Shown: in pieces, positions 8,579 through 17,761 of the stretch
Position numbering within the stretch: the stretch's first letter is position 1
Layout: each line of letters starts with the position of its first letter
Assembly: GCA_021810575.1 (NCBI GenBank)
Contig: JAJZIN010000002.1
Coordinates: forward strand, 5,477 to 69,476
DNA length: 64,000 nt
Source: Thermoplasmata archaeon
GTDB lineage: Archaea > Thermoplasmatota > Thermoplasmata > Thermoplasmatales > Thermoplasmataceae
Reading direction: 5' to 3'
The notes under the pieces: model-generated
The model's input: the letters and a program-made list of their open reading frames with translations, nothing else
Told to the model about the DNA's origin: nothing
The model's database searches: none
Translations under genes and position numbers: made by a program

Positions 8579-9096
8579 AAACAGATAACCCCATGAGAGA
8601 AATCACCATAGACAAGGTAGTTATCAATATAGGTGTAGGACAGGCTGGTGACAGGCTGAACAAGGCCGTGAAAGTCATAGAAATGCTTACAGGTCATAAG
8701 CCGGTACTGACAACATCAAAAAAGACTGTAAGGGAATTTAATCTCAGAAAAGGTCTGACCATAGGTGCGAAAGTAACCCTGAGAAAGGTAGATGCAGAGA
8801 AATTCCTTAAGGAGGCACTGTATGCAAGGGAATACAAATTCCCACATTATTCTGTAGACAAACAGGGGAATGCATATTTTGGAGTTTCAGAATATACTGA
8901 TTTCAAGGGAATGAAATATGACCCGGAAATTGGAATATTTGGAATGGATGTGGCTGTTGTATTGAAAAGAAGGGGTGGTTTCAGAAATTCCAAGAGAAAC
9001 ATCAGAAAACAGAACCTTTCATCAAAATTATTCATAACCAAAGAAGAAACGTTAAAGTTTCTCAAGGAAAAGTTTGAGGTAGAGGTGATTAATTAA
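8575..9096 (+). CDS. rpl5: Large-subunit ribosomal protein uL5
   Basis: uL5 binds 5S rRNA with uL18 and contacts the P-site tRNA. The 173-residue product has the archaeal core [27 protein letters not shown], the loop [12 protein letters not shown] and the strand [17 protein letters not shown]. The GTG at 8575 overlaps the rps4e stop and lies seven bases after GGGGGTGA, which supports it over the internal ATG at 8593. One base is shared with rps14. Confidence 0.95.
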   Translation: MKTDNPMREITIDKVVINIGVGQAGDRLNKAVKVIEMLTGHKPVLTTSKKTVREFNLRKGLTIGAKVTLRKVDAEKFLKEALYAREYKFPHYSVDKQGNAYFGVSEYTDFKGMKYDPEIGIFGMDVAVVLKRRGGFRNSKRNIRKQNLSSKLFITKEETLKFLKEKFEVEVIN

Positions 9097-9257
9097 TGAC
9101 AAGTTTAATTCTTAGACCAACCAAGAAATTCGGTAGAGTTGAAGGTTGCGTAAGGTGCGGAAGAAAGAGAGGAATGGTTAGAAGATACGGAATCAGAATG
9201 TGCAGACAATGTTTCAGAGAAACAGCTCCCGCCATTGGATTTAAGAAATACAGTTGA
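9096..9257 (+). CDS. rps14: Small-subunit ribosomal protein uS14 (zinc type)
   Basis: This short gene encodes 53 residues beginning [17 protein letters not shown]. Two CxxC pairs (Cys18/Cys21 and Cys36/Cys39) form the zinc ribbon of the short archaeal/eukaryotic uS14, in the order [10 protein letters not shown] then CRQCFRE. uS14 sits in the 30S head near uS3 and uS19. The ATG overlaps the last base of rpl5, with AGGTGATTAATTA just upstream, and the gene ends nine bases before rps8. The rpl5-rps14-rps8 order is the canonical spc order. Confidence 0.95.
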   Translation: MTSLILRPTKKFGRVEGCVRCGRKRGMVRRYGIRMCRQCFRETAPAIGFKKYS

Positions 9258-9266
9258 GGTGATGAT

Positions 9267-9656
9267 ATGAGACATGATCCATTAAATGATATAATAAACA
9301 CAATAAAGAACGCTTCAAGCATAGGCAGGAGAGAGATTGAAGTTGGCCCAGCAGCAAGGATGATCGGAAGAGTCCTCAAGGTTATGCAGGATTACAATTA
9401 TATTACAAGCTTTGAGGTAATCGAGGATGGCCAGGGAGGCAAATTCAAGATACATCTAAATAACACAATCAATAACTGTGGTACAATAAAGCCGAGATAC
9501 TCAGTAAAGAAAGTTAATCTTGATACATTCGAATCAAGATACCTACCAGCCCAGGATTTCGGTATTCTCATAGTGACGACCACAAAGGGTGTGATGAGCC
9601 ACGTAGAAGCCAGAAAACACGGGCTTGGGGGAAAACTCCTCGCTTACATATATTAG
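9267..9656 (+). CDS. rps8: Small-subunit ribosomal protein uS8
   Basis: uS8 binds the central domain of 16S rRNA and in many organisms regulates the spc operon. The 129-residue product begins MRHDPLNDIINTIKNASSIG, has the two-domain layout, and ends in the family signature region TTKGVMSHVEARKHGLGGKLLAYIY. A GAGGTGATGAT ribosome binding region precedes the ATG. Ten bases separate it from rpl6, which has its own AGGTGA. Confidence 0.95.
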   Translation: MRHDPLNDIINTIKNASSIGRREIEVGPAARMIGRVLKVMQDYNYITSFEVIEDGQGGKFKIHLNNTINNCGTIKPRYSVKKVNLDTFESRYLPAQDFGILIVTTTKGVMSHVEARKHGLGGKLLAYIY

Positions 9657-9666
9657 GTGAAAGAAA

Positions 9667-10209
9667 ATGATTAATTGGAAAGAATCAGAAAAATTAAAAA
9701 TACCATCCGGAATAAAAACAGAAATGAAGGATGGAGTTCTTGAAGTTTCAGGTAAACTTGGAAAGGTTACGAGAAACTTTGCTGATAACTATGTAAGAGT
9801 ACTGATAAAGGAAGGTTCAGTTATCATAGAGAAATCAAAAGAGAACAGATATACTAAAGCCATTTCAGGCACCTGGAAATCAGAAGTGAAAAACATGTTC
9901 AAGGGGGTACAGGAAGGCTTCACATACACCATGAAAGTGGATTACACGCATTTCCCTACCAGGGTATCTGTAAGGGGCTCAGTGCTTCTTGTTGAGAATT
10001 TCCTTGGAGAAAGGAGCCCAAGAGAGGCAAAGATCATTGGAGCAACAAAGGTAGCCATCAAAGGGGACAGAATTACACTGACTGGAATAGACAGGAGAGA
10101 AATAGGTGAGACCTGTTCAAACATAGAAAGATCGACAAAGATTAGGGGGTTCGACCTGAGAATATTCCAGGATGGAATTTTCCCAATAGAAACGGAGGTT
10201 GAGGAATAA
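9667..10209 (+). CDS. rpl6: Large-subunit ribosomal protein uL6
   Basis: uL6 lies near the sarcin-ricin loop at the factor-binding site. The 180-residue product has two repeated alpha/beta domains; the second contains [36 protein letters not shown], the region that carries the family signature. It ends in an acidic EVEE tail that shares one base with rpl32e. Confidence 0.95.
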   Translation: MINWKESEKLKIPSGIKTEMKDGVLEVSGKLGKVTRNFADNYVRVLIKEGSVIIEKSKENRYTKAISGTWKSEVKNMFKGVQEGFTYTMKVDYTHFPTRVSVRGSVLLVENFLGERSPREAKIIGATKVAIKGDRITLTGIDRREIGETCSNIERSTKIRGFDLRIFQDGIFPIETEVEE

Positions 10210-10619
10210 TGTCATCTTCATTTAAACCAAATCTGTCAAAAGATCAAAAGAAGTTGCTGAAACAGAAGAATGAACAGGCGAGAAAAAGAGTTGAATTCAG
10301 AAGACAGGAATGGTTCCGATACAAGAAGTTTGGTGAGGAATACAGAAAGCCAAGGGGTTACCACTCCAAAATGAGAGAACATCTCGCGAGAAGGCCCCCT
10401 GTTGTTGATATAGGATACAGAGGACCAAAGGCTGTAAGGTATCTTCACCCATCCGGTTTCATGGAAGTTTTGGTGCATAACCTGAAGGAGATAGAAGGGC
10501 TCAATCCCGAAAGGGAAGCAGCAAGGATATCATCCACAGTTGGAAGGAAGAAGAGGGAAGTCCTTGAGGGAAGAGCAGATGAGCTTGGAATCAGGGTACT
10601 GAACAGGAAGGTGCAGTAA
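10209..10619 (+). CDS. rpl32e: Large-subunit ribosomal protein eL32
   Basis: eL32 is an archaeal/eukaryotic protein of the large subunit. The 136-residue product has a basic N-terminal helix (about 30 residues of Lys/Arg/Gln), then the family core [42 protein letters not shown] and a helical end. Position between rpl6 and rpl19e is standard for archaea. The next gene begins at the base after its stop codon. Confidence 0.94.
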   Translation: MSSSFKPNLSKDQKKLLKQKNEQARKRVEFRRQEWFRYKKFGEEYRKPRGYHSKMREHLARRPPVVDIGYRGPKAVRYLHPSGFMEVLVHNLKEIEGLNPEREAARISSTVGRKKREVLEGRADELGIRVLNRKVQ

Positions 10620-11069
10620 ATGAGAGTAGAAACAGCTAAAAGGATAGCAGCTGATGAATATAAGTCAGGTGTATCAAGAATATGGGTAGATATGGATAGT
10701 CTAACTCTGGTACAGGAGGCAGCAACCAGAGAAGACGTGAGAAATCTCATGGAGAAACACGTAATTCAGGCCAAACCAAAGAAAGGTAACTCAAATGCAA
10801 GATTTAAGAAGAGACTAAAACAACTTTCCAAGGAAAGAAGAAGGGGCCCTGGATCTGTAAGAGGTACCAGGAACGCAAGATTTCCAAGAAAGAGAAGATG
10901 GATAAAGACAATTAGAGCGCTGAGGGATGAACTGAGAACTCTGAAAAGTGAGAACAAGATTGATGCTAAAACTTACAGAAAGTACTACAGAATTGTAAAG
11001 GGAGGCACTATCAAGTCCAGAGCACAGTTGAGATCACAGATAAGACTTGCAGGGTTGTTAGGTGAGTGA
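10620..11069 (+). CDS. rpl19e: Large-subunit ribosomal protein eL19
   Basis: eL19 helps form an inter-subunit bridge. The 149-residue product shows a helical N-terminal half (VETAKRIAADEYKSG, then WVDMDSLTLVQEAATREDVRNLM), a basic linker with RRGPGSVRGTRNARFPRKRRW and a long C-terminal helix ending LRSQIRLAGLLGE. It follows rpl32e directly, and its stop lies one base before the chosen rpl18 start. Confidence 0.94.
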   Translation: MRVETAKRIAADEYKSGVSRIWVDMDSLTLVQEAATREDVRNLMEKHVIQAKPKKGNSNARFKKRLKQLSKERRRGPGSVRGTRNARFPRKRRWIKTIRALRDELRTLKSENKIDAKTYRKYYRIVKGGTIKSRAQLRSQIRLAGLLGE

Positions 11070-11070
11070 A

Positions 11071-11556
11071 ATGAAGACCCCAACATTATTAAAGAGAAAA
11101 AAAGAAGGAGTAACAGACTACAGGAAAAGACTAAGCCTTCTCAAATCTGAAAGTCCCAGACTGGTGGTCAGGGTTTCAGGTAAGGGATTCACTGCACAGG
11201 TTGCAGAATATGATCCAGATGGCGATGTGATAAAGGGAACCGTAACATCCAGGGTTATGGAAAAGATTGCAGGTATTAAAGGTAACAATACACAATCATG
11301 CTATCTGGCAGGATATTATCTTGGCAAGACCGTCAAGAAAAAGGACATAGACTATGCCATTCTGGACATAGGACGCTTCGACCTGATAAAGGGTGGGAGA
11401 ATATCAGCAGTCCTTAAGGGATTTACAGATTCCGGTGTAGAAGTTCCGTGCTCAGAAGAAATATTTCCGTCCAAAGAGAGACTGGAAGGAAAGCACGTAA
11501 AACATCCTGTCAAACTGGATGAAATGAAAAAGAAGATTGATGAAAAGGTGAATTAA
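11071..11556 (+). CDS. rpl18: Large-subunit ribosomal protein uL18
   Basis: uL18 binds 5S rRNA together with uL5. The 161-residue product has the N-terminal basic segment LLKRKKEGVTDYRKRLSLLKS, the core strand RLVVRVSGKGFTAQVAEY and a region with AILDIGRFDLIKGGRISAVLKG. An in-frame GTG lies at 11062, but the ATG at 11071 is preferred because GGTGA (11061-11065) is well spaced from it and the family N-terminus fits. rps5 follows after one base. Confidence 0.94.
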   Translation: MKTPTLLKRKKEGVTDYRKRLSLLKSESPRLVVRVSGKGFTAQVAEYDPDGDVIKGTVTSRVMEKIAGIKGNNTQSCYLAGYYLGKTVKKKDIDYAILDIGRFDLIKGGRISAVLKGFTDSGVEVPCSEEIFPSKERLEGKHVKHPVKLDEMKKKIDEKVN

Positions 11557-11557
11557 G

Positions 11558-12220
11558 ATGGAAGGTGAACAGTGGACTCCGAAGACGGAACTGGGAAAGT
11601 TGGTAGCTTCAGGAGAAATTAAGTCAATGTCAGAAGCATTGAAAATGAAACTCCCATTGAGAGAGTATCAGATAGTCGATATACTGATGCCTGATCTGAA
11701 GGATGAAATAATTTATATTGAGAGAGCTCAAAGAATGACGGACTCAGGTAGAAGAATGAATTATTCAATAACTGCAGTCGTCGGTAATGAGGATGGTTTT
11801 GTGGGACTGGGTAGAGGAAAGGCTAAAGAAGCTGCGCCAGCCATAAGAAAGGCCATAAACAATGCAAAATTGAACATTGTAGAAATAAGAAGAGGCTGTG
11901 GTTCATGGGAATGCGGTTGCGGAAGAGCACATACAGTTCCATTCCAGGTAACAGGACATGTAGGTTCTGTTACAGTAAGAATAAAGCCTTCACCTCAGGG
12001 GGTAGGAAGAGCCACCGGGGATGTTGCAAAGACAATTTTGAGAATGGCAGGAATAGAGGATGCATGGGGATTTGCAAAGGGTCATACAAAGACTACTGTG
12101 AATTATGCTGAAGCCACATTCGCTGCATTGAAGCAGACCATAGAGATGAGGATAAACCCAAGCATTGCCTTGAGTACACCAATATATAAGGGGAGTGTTG
12201 CAAATGCTGGCAGTAATTAG
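11558..12220 (+). CDS. rps5: Small-subunit ribosomal protein uS5
   Basis: uS5 takes part in decoding fidelity and mRNA entry. The 220-residue product has an archaeal N-terminal extension, an N-domain (RMNYSITAVVGNEDGFVGLGRGKAKEAAPAI), a Cys-rich loop CGSWECGCG typical of archaeal/eukaryotic uS5, and the C-domain with PSPQGVGRATGDVAKTILRMAG. Its last 17 bases overlap rpl30 in another frame. Confidence 0.95.
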   Translation: MEGEQWTPKTELGKLVASGEIKSMSEALKMKLPLREYQIVDILMPDLKDEIIYIERAQRMTDSGRRMNYSITAVVGNEDGFVGLGRGKAKEAAPAIRKAINNAKLNIVEIRRGCGSWECGCGRAHTVPFQVTGHVGSVTVRIKPSPQGVGRATGDVAKTILRMAGIEDAWGFAKGHTKTTVNYAEATFAALKQTIEMRINPSIALSTPIYKGSVANAGSN

Positions 12221-12695
12221 GGTTAGAGGAACATCAGGAATCAGGCCGCAGGCAGCTAAAACCTGTTCATTGATGAGGCTACATCATATAAATCACATGG
12301 CTCTTATTAACGAGTCAGAAACTCTTCAGGGAATGCTTCAGACTGCAAAGGATTACATAACCTGGGGGGAAATAGACAAGGAGACCCTGATAGAGGTGCT
12401 AAAAACAAGAGCACTATTGGAGGGACGAAAACCATTGACTGAAGAATATGTGAAGGAAAATATGGGAATAGAAAGTTTCAGTCATCTTGCACAGGAATTG
12501 ATGGAAGGCAAACTAAAATTCTTAGATATACCGGGAATAATCCCAGTTCTAAGAATGCACCCACCAAAGGGAGGATATGAATACATCAGATCACAGTACA
12601 AGAAGGATGGAACACTTGGCTACAGGGGTTCAGAGATAAATCAACTAATAAGAAGAATGTTAATTCCGGGGGTAAAAGTAGATGGTAAGAACTAA
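12204..12695 (+). CDS. rpl30: Large-subunit ribosomal protein uL30
   Basis: uL30 (bacterial L30, eukaryotic L7) is a ferredoxin-like fold binding 23S/5S. The 163-residue product begins MLAVIRVRGTSGIRPQAAKT with the motif LMRLHHINHMALIN, followed by the archaeal extension that makes it longer than bacterial L30. The ATG at 12204 is chosen over GTG 12195 because AAGGGGAG ends eight bases upstream of it. It overlaps rps5 by 17 bases and rpl15 by 14. Confidence 0.93.
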   Translation: MLAVIRVRGTSGIRPQAAKTCSLMRLHHINHMALINESETLQGMLQTAKDYITWGEIDKETLIEVLKTRALLEGRKPLTEEYVKENMGIESFSHLAQELMEGKLKFLDIPGIIPVLRMHPPKGGYEYIRSQYKKDGTLGYRGSEINQLIRRMLIPGVKVDGKN

Positions 12696-13125
12696 GACAA
12701 AGAAACAGAGAGGAGGAAGATACGGAAGAGGTTTCAAATCCGGAAGAGGCAAAGGAAAGAGAGGAGGATCTGGGCTGGCAGGACTGGGTAAACACAGAAC
12801 TCAGCTTGTAATAAAGTTTGATCCCAATCACTTTGGTGTCCATGGATTCAAGAGTCATAAACAGGGAAAGCTTGAGATACCAATTACCCTGAAGGAACTG
12901 GCTGAATCAATGGAAATACTCAGATCAAAGGGATTCGTCAGGGATGAAAATGGGGAAACCGTTGTTGATCTTAAGGCTGCTGGTTATACAAAGCTTCTCT
13001 CAACAGGAGATTTCAGGGTAAAATCAAAAATCATTGTGCCGAAAACAACCGAAAGATGCATAAATAAGCTTATCGTTACAGGGGTATCGGTAGAAGTAGA
13101 TGAGCAAACAGATAGAGCGGAATAA
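12682..13125 (+). CDS. rpl15: Large-subunit ribosomal protein uL15
   Basis: uL15 is a late-assembling protein of the large subunit with a long Gly/Arg-rich N-terminal extension threading into the rRNA. The 147-residue product starts MVRTKTKKQRGGRYGRGFKS and continues in Gly/Lys/Arg repeats to about residue 38, followed by the globular domain with VDLKAAGYTKLLSTG and a final KLIVTGVSVEV strand. It overlaps secY by 26 bases. Confidence 0.94.
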   Translation: MVRTKTKKQRGGRYGRGFKSGRGKGKRGGSGLAGLGKHRTQLVIKFDPNHFGVHGFKSHKQGKLEIPITLKELAESMEILRSKGFVRDENGETVVDLKAAGYTKLLSTGDFRVKSKIIVPKTTERCINKLIVTGVSVEVDEQTDRAE

Positions 13126-14887
13126 AGCATCCAGTATCCCGACAATAATCCTATATGCTCTGGTTGTTGTCGGATTCTGGTATTTCAGTAAATTGCCCCT
13201 CCCCCAGTTATTAATAGCTGCGGTGCTGTTAGCTCCGTTATTTGCTATATTATATCTGGTTTTGAGTTATAAAGGACCAAAAAAGTCCAAGTTATATGGT
13301 CTGGAAAATTTGACCGCTAAACTACCGGCGGTCAAAAAAGCAAAGGGACATGTACAGTTCAAGTACAAGCTTCTGTGGACTTTCGTTGTCGTAGTTTTAT
13401 ATTTCGTTTTAACAAACATTTACATATACGGTCTTGACCAGAGTAAGACTGTGGACGTATTCGCATCTTTCAGGGCAATCTTTGCTGGCGCTGAAGGATC
13501 TCTTATGGATCTTGGAATAGGTCCAATTGTTACCGCAAGTATAGTTATGCAGCTATTCGCAGGTGCCAAGATTTTTAACATAGATCTCACAAACTCTGAC
13601 GACAAGGCAATTTATCAGGGTGTACAGAAATTAATAGTTATACTGATGATATTTGTGGAAGCAATTCCACAGGCATTCGGATATCTTGTTCCAGACCCGG
13701 CACTTATAACATCCCTTAACAGCATGGCCCCGGGATACGGATATTTCCTTTCAGAATCCATAATAGTGGCTCAATTATTCTTTGGTTCCTATCTGGTATT
13801 CCTCATGGATGAACTTGTGTCCAAATATGGAATAGGTTCTGGTATATCACTCTTTATAGCTGCAGGAGTATCGCAACAGCTATTTACCGGGGCTTTTAAC
13901 TGGGCTCCTGTTAATACATCGCTGCCCTATGCTCTTTCTACAACCGCTTCCCTGAATAATCCACCAGTAGGAACAATACCAAATATAATATATACATCAA
14001 TATTTGGTTCAGCCTCATATCTTCAGAGTTCTCTTGGTATTCCAAGACTTTTATTCTCACCACCTAATCCAATAATAGCACTGATAGGAACGCTGTTGAT
14101 ATTCTTCATTGTTGCCTTCTTCCAGAGTAGCAAGGTAGAGCTTCCCATAGCGCATGAAAGGGTGAGGGGAGCCAGGGGAAGATATCCACTTCAGCTCTTT
14201 TATGCTTCAAACATACCCGTGATCCTGGCTACGGCCCTGCTGGCAAATGTATCAATGTGGACGTTACTGTTCTGGAGTAGTCCTGCCTTGTCTCATATTC
14301 CACTGTTAGGACATAATCCGTTGCTGGGGTCATATCTAACACCCTCTGCGGCGTCAGCCCTTAGCGTGTCGTCATCCCAGCCAACCGGAGGACTGGCATT
14401 CTATCTTTATACTCCAAATGGGCTTGCGGACTGGTTATTCCCCATACTTCAACCAGCGGTATACGGTTCTACCGTGCTATTCAATCACACTGCATGGGAG
14501 GAGGTTATACATATCGTAGTCTTTCTGGGTTTCATGACTGGAGCAAGTATACTGTTCGCAAAGTTCTGGATAGAAACCACAAATATGGGTCCGTCTGCCG
14601 TTGCCAAACAGATTATTTCTTCTGGGATGCAGATTCCAGGTTTCAGACGGGATCCAAAGGTTCTTGAAAGGGTTCTTAAGAAATATATCCCTGTAATTAC
14701 TGTATTCAGTGGAGCTGCTGTCGGTTTGCTTGCAGCATCAGCTGACCTGATTGGAACTGTAGGGCAAACGTCCGGAACAGGACTGTTGCTGGCTGTTGGT
14801 ATAGTGATACAGTTCTATGAGGCAATGGGAAGGGAACAAATGATGGAAATGCATCCACTGATCAGGCAGTTCTTCTCGGGGGCGTAA
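13100..14887 (+). CDS. secY: Preprotein translocase channel subunit SecY
   Basis: SecY (Sec61alpha) forms the protein-conducting channel of the cytoplasmic membrane with SecE and SecG/Sec61beta. The 595-residue product has about ten membrane segments, starting with ones at residues 13-30 and 37-55, the plug region DLGIGPIVTASIVMQLFAGAKIF, the conserved GIGSGISLFIAAGVSQQ segment and the cytosolic loop KVELPIAHERVRGARGRYPLQ that engages the ribosome. The length is above many bacterial SecY proteins (about 440) owing to extra loops, a trait of some archaea. It ends the ribosomal part of the operon. Confidence 0.96.
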   Translation: MSKQIERNKASSIPTIILYALVVVGFWYFSKLPLPQLLIAAVLLAPLFAILYLVLSYKGPKKSKLYGLENLTAKLPAVKKAKGHVQFKYKLLWTFVVVVLYFVLTNIYIYGLDQSKTVDVFASFRAIFAGAEGSLMDLGIGPIVTASIVMQLFAGAKIFNIDLTNSDDKAIYQGVQKLIVILMIFVEAIPQAFGYLVPDPALITSLNSMAPGYGYFLSESIIVAQLFFGSYLVFLMDELVSKYGIGSGISLFIAAGVSQQLFTGAFNWAPVNTSLPYALSTTASLNNPPVGTIPNIIYTSIFGSASYLQSSLGIPRLLFSPPNPIIALIGTLLIFFIVAFFQSSKVELPIAHERVRGARGRYPLQLFYASNIPVILATALLANVSMWTLLFWSSPALSHIPLLGHNPLLGSYLTPSAASALSVSSSQPTGGLAFYLYTPNGLADWLFPILQPAVYGSTVLFNHTAWEEVIHIVVFLGFMTGASILFAKFWIETTNMGPSAVAKQIISSGMQIPGFRRDPKVLERVLKKYIPVITVFSGAAVGLLAASADLIGTVGQTSGTGLLLAVGIVIQFYEAMGREQMMEMHPLIRQFFSGA

Positions 14888-14888
14888 A

Positions 14889-15437
14889 ATGAGAGTTGTA
14901 ATTGCGGGTGTCGCGGGTGTTGGCAAGTCTACAGTACTGAAATCTGTAGAGAAGCTAACAAGCTACGATATCATCAATTTCGGAACACTCATGTTTGAAA
15001 TGGCGAAGGAGATAAAACTTGTGGAATCAAGGGATGAGATCAGGAAGCTAAGTGTTGATACCCAGATCAATCTTCAAAAAAAGGCAGCATCCGCAATTGG
15101 AAAAATTGAGGATGTTATAATTGATACCCATATGGCCATAAAGGGTCCAAGAGGATTTTTACCAGGTTTGCCAGAATGGGTTATAAGAGAACTGAAGGTA
15201 AGCGCGTTCTTTCTTCTGGAAGCAGAGCCAGAAGAAATCAGGAAGAGGAGAAATAACGACCCAAGCAGAACCAGGGATGAGGAGACAATAGAGGATATAA
15301 CAACACATCAATCTGTAAACAGGTCATTTGCAGTTTCATATTCAGTATATACGGGCGCAACAGTTTCCTTTATTAATAATCTTCCAGGCTTAGCTGATCA
15401 GGTCGCAGAAAAAATTGTAGAGAGGTTATCCAAATGA
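14889..15437 (+). CDS. adkA: Archaeal-type adenylate kinase
   Basis: The enzyme interconverts ATP + AMP and 2 ADP. The 182-residue product has a P-loop GVAGVGKST at residues 7-15, the archaeal AdkA pattern IINFGTLMFEMAKE, IDTHMAIKGPRGFLPGLP and a lid-like segment RKRRNNDPSRTRDEE. It is the short archaeal form rather than bacterial Adk. Location directly after secY is conserved in archaea. It overlaps the next gene by four bases. Confidence 0.93.
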   Translation: MRVVIAGVAGVGKSTVLKSVEKLTSYDIINFGTLMFEMAKEIKLVESRDEIRKLSVDTQINLQKKAASAIGKIEDVIIDTHMAIKGPRGFLPGLPEWVIRELKVSAFFLLEAEPEEIRKRRNNDPSRTRDEETIEDITTHQSVNRSFAVSYSVYTGATVSFINNLPGLADQVAEKIVERLSK

Positions 15438-16144
15438 CAGAAGTAAAGGATCCAAATATGGAGAGAATGGCCAGACAGAAAGAGATGCAAAAGAAGATGC
15501 TAAAATTCCAGGGAATGTATTTCCTTATGTTCATTTTCAGTATCGTTATAATCTATGTTACTGCCATAAGAGATGCAATTGGAGGAGTGTTTCAGTTTGC
15601 ACTTGGGCCGCTTATTGGATTCAATTACAGTTATCCGGTATTAACCATTGCACTGTCAGGTATATTGACCGGGATAGTAAGTGGTATACCAAGATATTTC
15701 TTCACTGACTGGCTCAAGATAGGAAAGGCACAGAACAGGGCACAGGCATTCAGGAAGGCTCAGAATGAGGCATTCAGGGCAAACGACAGGGACAAGATGA
15801 ATAAATTAAGAAAGATGCAGCAGGAAAGCATGATGGATCAACAAATGGTCCAGATGAGCAGCACTGCACCACTTATAATATTATCAATGTTTACACTGTT
15901 AATATTTGTCTGGCTATACTTCTTTCTGGCTCATCTTTCATTTCCCTATGTATCATTCCCATGGGCATCCAATGTAAATCTAAATTCAGTTGTAGGATTC
16001 TTCCCAAGCTGGATCATAATATCGTTCATTTCCAATATGGTTGTTGGGTATATGATTACAATGATCATAAAATACATAGATTTCTCATACCAGCTAAGAA
16101 AATATGAAGGAATGAATCCCTCTGAAGGATTGACAGTACAATGA
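15434..16144 (+). CDS. DUF106/EMC3-TMCO1-type membrane protein (Oxa1 superfamily)
   Basis: Family members (archaeal Ylp1, DUF106) are relatives of YidC/Oxa1/Get1/EMC3 and are thought to insert membrane proteins beside SecY. The 236-residue product has a membrane segment at about 26-48, a second at about 55-85, then a cytosolic charged, Met/Gln-rich coiled coil (KAQNRAQAFRKAQNEAFRA onward, about 95-140), then membrane segments at about 147-170 and 190-215. Co-location with secY supports the insertase role. It shares ATGA-type overlaps with both neighbours. Confidence 0.85.
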   Translation: MTEVKDPNMERMARQKEMQKKMLKFQGMYFLMFIFSIVIIYVTAIRDAIGGVFQFALGPLIGFNYSYPVLTIALSGILTGIVSGIPRYFFTDWLKIGKAQNRAQAFRKAQNEAFRANDRDKMNKLRKMQQESMMDQQMVQMSSTAPLIILSMFTLLIFVWLYFFLAHLSFPYVSFPWASNVNLNSVVGFFPSWIIISFISNMVVGYMITMIIKYIDFSYQLRKYEGMNPSEGLTVQ

Positions 16145-16668
16145 GAATCACGGTCAGTGGTCATATAGGCAGTGGTAAGACAACCGTTTCTAAAATTTTA
16201 TCCGATCTCACATCATATGACGTTTATTCAGGTGGGTATTTTTTCAGGCAAATGTCTGAAGATATGCATGTGAGTCTGGAAGAAATGAATTTAATGGCAG
16301 AAAAAGACAGCAGAACTGATGTTACCCTAAATAACATGATCAGGGATTTTCTGAGGGATCATGACGATATAATAGTTGAATCCAGACTTGCAGGCTGGAT
16401 ATCCTATTCAGCAGGCATTCCTGCATTCAGGGTCTTCCTTGATGCATCCAGAGAGGTGAGGATTGCCAGGGTAAGCATCAGAGAAAATGACAGAAACATG
16501 GCTGAAAAGGTAGTAATGCGGGAGGAATCTGAAAATTTCAGGTTCAAAGAATATTTTGGTTTCTCGATGGAAGATAAAAGCATATATGATGTTGTTATAG
16601 ATACAGAGAAAGGAAGTGCTGATGAAATCGCAAACGAAATCTATAGAATGGTCTTTTCCAATGCCTGA
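16141..16668 (+). CDS. cmk: Cytidylate kinase
   Basis: The enzyme phosphorylates CMP/dCMP using ATP. The 175-residue product has the P-loop GHIGSGKTT at residues 7-15, DVYSGGYFFRQMSED for nucleotide binding, IIVESRLAGW and the Arg-rich lid RIARVSIRENDR. It is the archaeal short Cmk type. The adk-DUF106-cmk-cbf5 order is common in euryarchaea, usually with rpl34e and rpl14e between cmk and cbf5; neither is present here. The gene overlaps cbf5 by eight bases. Confidence 0.92.
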   Translation: MRITVSGHIGSGKTTVSKILSDLTSYDVYSGGYFFRQMSEDMHVSLEEMNLMAEKDSRTDVTLNNMIRDFLRDHDDIIVESRLAGWISYSAGIPAFRVFLDASREVRIARVSIRENDRNMAEKVVMREESENFRFKEYFGFSMEDKSIYDVVIDTEKGSADEIANEIYRMVFSNA

Positions 16669-17761
16669 AGAGGGCTGTTTTATATGTATAGATAAACCAA
16701 AGGGTCCAACAAGTCACCAGATTGACTACTGGGTAAGACAGATTACCGGTGTAGAAAGAGTTGGTCACATAGGAACTCTTGATCCGCAGGCTACTGGTCT
16801 ACTGGTAATTGCACTGGGAAAATGTGTAAGACTTGTGGACATTGCCCATGAATATCCAAAGGAATATATAGCCACATTGAAGTTACATGCTGATGCTGAC
16901 GAACTTTCCATACGAAAAGCATTTGATCATTTTAAGGGGGAAATATACCAGCTACCTCCTATAAAAAGTGCTGTAGCACGAAAACTCAGGACAAGGGAGA
17001 TCTATGATATTGAAATAATGGAAATTAGGAACAGGGATGTACTTTTCAAGGTGAAATGCCAATCTGGGACATACATAAGGACACTGTGTGTGGATATAGG
17101 ATATTATCTGGGAACCAAGGGGAATATGACAGACCTGAGAAGATTGGGAACTGGTCCTTTCAGGGAAGAAATGGCCATAACTCTTCAGGAGTTAAGTGAT
17201 CGTGTTGAAATGGCAAAGGCAGGAAAGGATCATCTCCTTAAATCAGCTATGTACCAGTCAAACTTTCTCCTTTCAACATTCAGTAAGGTAATAATAAAAG
17301 CTTCAACACTTAAGACTATTGCCCATGGTTCCGATCTGTATCCTGGAGGGATCAAGGCAATAATAGGTGAACCTTTGGCAGGTGAAAGAGTTGCCCTCAT
17401 TTCTGAGTCGGGACAGCTTGTGGGTACCGGAAAAATGGTATTATCATTCAATCAGATATCTGACACAAAGATAGTGGATCTAGATAGAGTTCTCATTGAC
17501 CCGGAACCAGGAAACTCGGTAAAAATACCAGTCAAGCAAAAGGAAAGAGAGATTCATTTGAGGAGTGAGGTGAAGCAGGGATCAAAGGAAAGAAAATTTG
17601 TGAATGACAGATTTTCACGGGAGAAAAGAACACAGAGACCCAATCAATGGCCAGAACGCAATAATGAGAAAAGAAACAGAAACGAATACAGGGATAATTT
17701 TAAGGACAGGAGACCAGTTAACAGGAACAGAAAGAAGGGAAGAAATGACAGAAAGAACTAA
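16661..17761 (+). CDS. cbf5: Pseudouridine synthase Cbf5/TruB
   Basis: Cbf5 is the catalytic subunit of H/ACA RNPs (with Nop10, Gar1 and L7Ae) and also makes psi55 in tRNA. The product has the TruB core: IDKPKGPTSHQIDYWVRQ, then HIGTLDPQATG with the catalytic Asp at about residue 41, then CQSGTYIRTLCVDIG. A PUA domain follows at about residues 210-290. After that comes a very basic, disordered-looking tail of some 75 residues (Arg, Asn, Lys, Glu). The start is uncertain: in-frame GTG 16616 and ATG 16622 lie inside cmk, while ATG 16661 gives the family N-terminus. Nop10 is encoded separately at 28900. Confidence 0.9.
   Translation: MPEEGCFICIDKPKGPTSHQIDYWVRQITGVERVGHIGTLDPQATGLLVIALGKCVRLVDIAHEYPKEYIATLKLHADADELSIRKAFDHFKGEIYQLPPIKSAVARKLRTREIYDIEIMEIRNRDVLFKVKCQSGTYIRTLCVDIGYYLGTKGNMTDLRRLGTGPFREEMAITLQELSDRVEMAKAGKDHLLKSAMYQSNFLLSTFSKVIIKASTLKTIAHGSDLYPGGIKAIIGEPLAGERVALISESGQLVGTGKMVLSFNQISDTKIVDLDRVLIDPEPGNSVKIPVKQKEREIHLRSEVKQGSKERKFVNDRFSREKRTQRPNQWPERNNEKRNRNEYRDNFKDRRPVNRNRKKGRNDRKN

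Noticed and set aside
16616..16660. Longer Cbf5 start inside cmk
   Set aside because: Adds 15 residues that duplicate cmk codons in another frame; the ATG at 16661 gives the family N-terminus, though the longer start cannot be fully excluded.
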